The notes beneath the pieces were generated by a model. The model was not told where the DNA came from. It saw nothing but the letters and a program-made list of their open reading frames with translations, and made no database searches. Position numbers and translations under genes: made by a program. Positions 62,506-64,000 of a stretch of DNA of 64,000 bases are shown here, piece by piece. Every line of letters begins with the position of its first letter. Position 1 is the first letter of the stretch. The DNA is from an uncultured Pelagibacteraceae bacterium (GTDB lineage: Bacteria; Pseudomonadota; Alphaproteobacteria; Pelagibacterales; Pelagibacteraceae): NCBI GenBank assembly GCA_902521005.1, contig CABYPZ010000003.1, positions 1 to 64,000 on the forward strand, given 5' to 3'.

Positions 62506-62988
62506 ATGGATTTTAAGAATAATACTAAGCATAGATACAAAACCATTCAAGGGCTAAGATCGTTTAAAAACACTTTGCCTAAGGAGGTAAAAAAAATAAT
62601 AAGTAAAAAGGGACATATTTACTCAGAAACTTTAGATAATTGGAGGTCTATTGTTGGTGAAGAATTATTTAAAGTTTGTTATCCAAAGTCATTTAAAAAC
62701 TCTAATCGAATAAGTCCCAGTTACTTGAGCATAATGGTTAAGAGAGGTCATGAAGTTGACATTGAATATTCGAAAAAAAAAATATTGAGCAGGTTGAATA
62801 GCTATTTAGGATATAATGCAGTTGAAAAATTAAAATTTGTTTCTTTTGAGGGTAATGACGGTGTTTTTAAAGAAAAAGTTTTAGATAATGCGACAAATAG
62901 TAAGTACAAAAATGAAATTTCTAAGATTAAAAATGAAAAAGTTAAAAAGTCTTTAGAAGAACTAAGCAAATACTTTTATAAAAAATGA
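62506..62988 (+). CDS. DUF721/DciA-like protein
   Basis: WRSIVGEELFKVCYPKSFKNSN..LSIMVKRGHEVDIEYSKKKILSRLNSYLGYNAVEKLKF; ATG at 62506 (ORF-track start at 62494 is TTG). Confidence 0.75.
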   Translation: MDFKNNTKHRYKTIQGLRSFKNTLPKEVKKIISKKGHIYSETLDNWRSIVGEELFKVCYPKSFKNSNRISPSYLSIMVKRGHEVDIEYSKKKILSRLNSYLGYNAVEKLKFVSFEGNDGVFKEKVLDNATNSKYKNEISKIKNEKVKKSLEELSKYFYKK

Positions 62989-63566
62989 AAAAAAAAATAT
63001 TTATTTTTTTAATACTGATTTTCTATTTTAATTCAGCTTTTGCGGAAAAAAAGGTTGAAACTATTTATGAGGGTAATGAAAATGCAAAAATAATAATTAT
63101 TGTATTTGAATCTCTTACCTGTGGAGCGTGTGGAAATTTTCACAAAAATGTTTATCCTGACTTAAAAAAAGACTTCATAGATACCGGATTAGTAAAAATA
63201 GAATTTAGAAATTTTCCCTTAGACCTTGCTGCTTTTAATGCATCTAAAATAGCTCATTGTAAAAATGATGGAAAATCAGATCTGTTACATAATTTATTTG
63301 AAAATCAAAATGAATGGGTAAAGGGTCAAACAATAGAAGATTTTAATTTAAATTTAAAAAAATTTGTAAGAAAAAACGAAAAAAGTTTAGATTTAGATGC
63401 ATGTTTAATAGACAAGGATATTGAAGATCATATATTGAATGATCGAATCGATGGGGTTAAAAATTATGAAGTAGAAGCTACCCCAACCCTTATAATTAAT
63501 GATAAAAAGTTCGATAATCCACAAAACTATAAAAAATTGAAAAAAACCTTAGAAAAAATGATATAA
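62985..63566 (+). CDS. DsbA-like thioredoxin-fold periplasmic protein
   Basis: Signal peptide; ESLTCGACGNFHKNVYPDLKKDFIDTGLVKIEFRNFPLD; C-terminal VEATPTLIIND cis-Pro region. Confidence 0.88.
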   Translation: MKKKIFIFLILIFYFNSAFAEKKVETIYEGNENAKIIIIVFESLTCGACGNFHKNVYPDLKKDFIDTGLVKIEFRNFPLDLAAFNASKIAHCKNDGKSDLLHNLFENQNEWVKGQTIEDFNLNLKKFVRKNEKSLDLDACLIDKDIEDHILNDRIDGVKNYEVEATPTLIINDKKFDNPQNYKKLKKTLEKMI

Positions 63567-63574
63567 TTAAGTAG

Positions 63575-64000
63575 ATGGAGTTTAAAAAAATTCAACTTAA
63601 TGGTTTTAAATCATTTGCTGATAAAACAAATTTTTTAATTGAAGAAGGACTTACTGGAATAGTGGGGCCAAATGGGTGTGGTAAATCAAATATTGTTGAA
63701 TCATTAAGATGGTGCATGGGAGAAACATCAGCAAAAAGCATGCGAGGTTCCGGCATGGAAGATGTAATTTTTTCTGGAACCTCAAATAAGCCTTCAAAAA
63801 ATATCGCAGAAGTTTCAATTGGTCTTTCAAATGATAGTAAGGAAGGACCACTGCAATACAAAGATTTAGATGAAATTCAAATAAGAAGAAAAATTGAAAA
63901 AGATAAAGGTTCTAAATTTTATATAAATGACAAAGAAGTAAGAGCAAAAGATGCTCAAATGTTTTTTGCAGATTTGTCTACAGGGGCACATTCACCATCT
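63575..64000 (+). CDS. smc: Chromosome segregation SMC ATPase (partial, N-terminus)
   Basis: Own translation: MEFKKIQLNGFKSFADKTNFLIEEGLTGIVGPNGCGKSNIVESLRWCMGETSAKSMRGSGMEDVIFSGT...; Walker A; runs off window. Confidence 0.95.
   Translation, partial: MEFKKIQLNGFKSFADKTNFLIEEGLTGIVGPNGCGKSNIVESLRWCMGETSAKSMRGSGMEDVIFSGTSNKPSKNIAEVSIGLSNDSKEGPLQYKDLDEIQIRRKIEKDKGSKFYINDKEVRAKDAQMFFADLSTGAHSPS

Noticed and set aside
63592-63861. Minus-strand ORFs of 89 and 66 aa at the right edge
   Set aside because: Antisense to the N-terminus of smc, which has clear Walker A coding.

Overview
The window is a gene-dense, AT-rich segment of an alphaproteobacterial chromosome. Gene content, very short intergenic gaps and base composition look like the SAR11/Pelagibacterales clade (inference; no search was run). 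From the left edge it holds a near-complete division/cell-wall (dcw) cluster on the minus strand, running mraZ-ftsZ-rsmH-ftsL-ftsI-murEF(fused)-mraY-murD-ftsW-murG-murC-murB-ddl-ftsQ-ftsA. This is followed by rnpB, an AmpD-like amidase, mlaA/mlaC-like genes, two tRNAs, and yqeY-dnaG-rpoD. Further right are carAB, trxB, uvrB, folM-like/folB, uvrC, pgsA, ilvE, a MarR/OmpR/EnvZ-like regulatory operon, lgt, prs, rplY, pth, ychF, the cytochrome bc1 operon, hemF, greA, a CCA-adding enzyme next to tRNA-Gln, ispE, a type-4-like UDG, rnhB, a CcrM-type methyltransferase, mutY, a DciA-like gene, a DsbA-like gene and the 5' end of smc. I saw no CRISPR array, transposon, prophage or obvious genomic island. 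The best leads are regulatory or RNA-level: (1) tRNA-Val(GAC) with altered D-loop and T-loop tertiary-contact positions, starting 2 nt after the rpoD stop; (2) tRNA-Gln ending 3 nt before the start codon of the CCA-adding enzyme; (3) three 10-bp-spaced TGGG boxes overlapping a good sigma70-like promoter upstream of mraZ, with ftsZ moved to just behind mraZ; (4) three GANTC sites in and around the predicted promoter of the CcrM-type gene; (5) a 4-codon ORF overlapping the TTG start of carA just after a predicted promoter; (6) a MurE-MurF fusion; (7) metal/Fe-S ligand losses in DnaG and the UDG.
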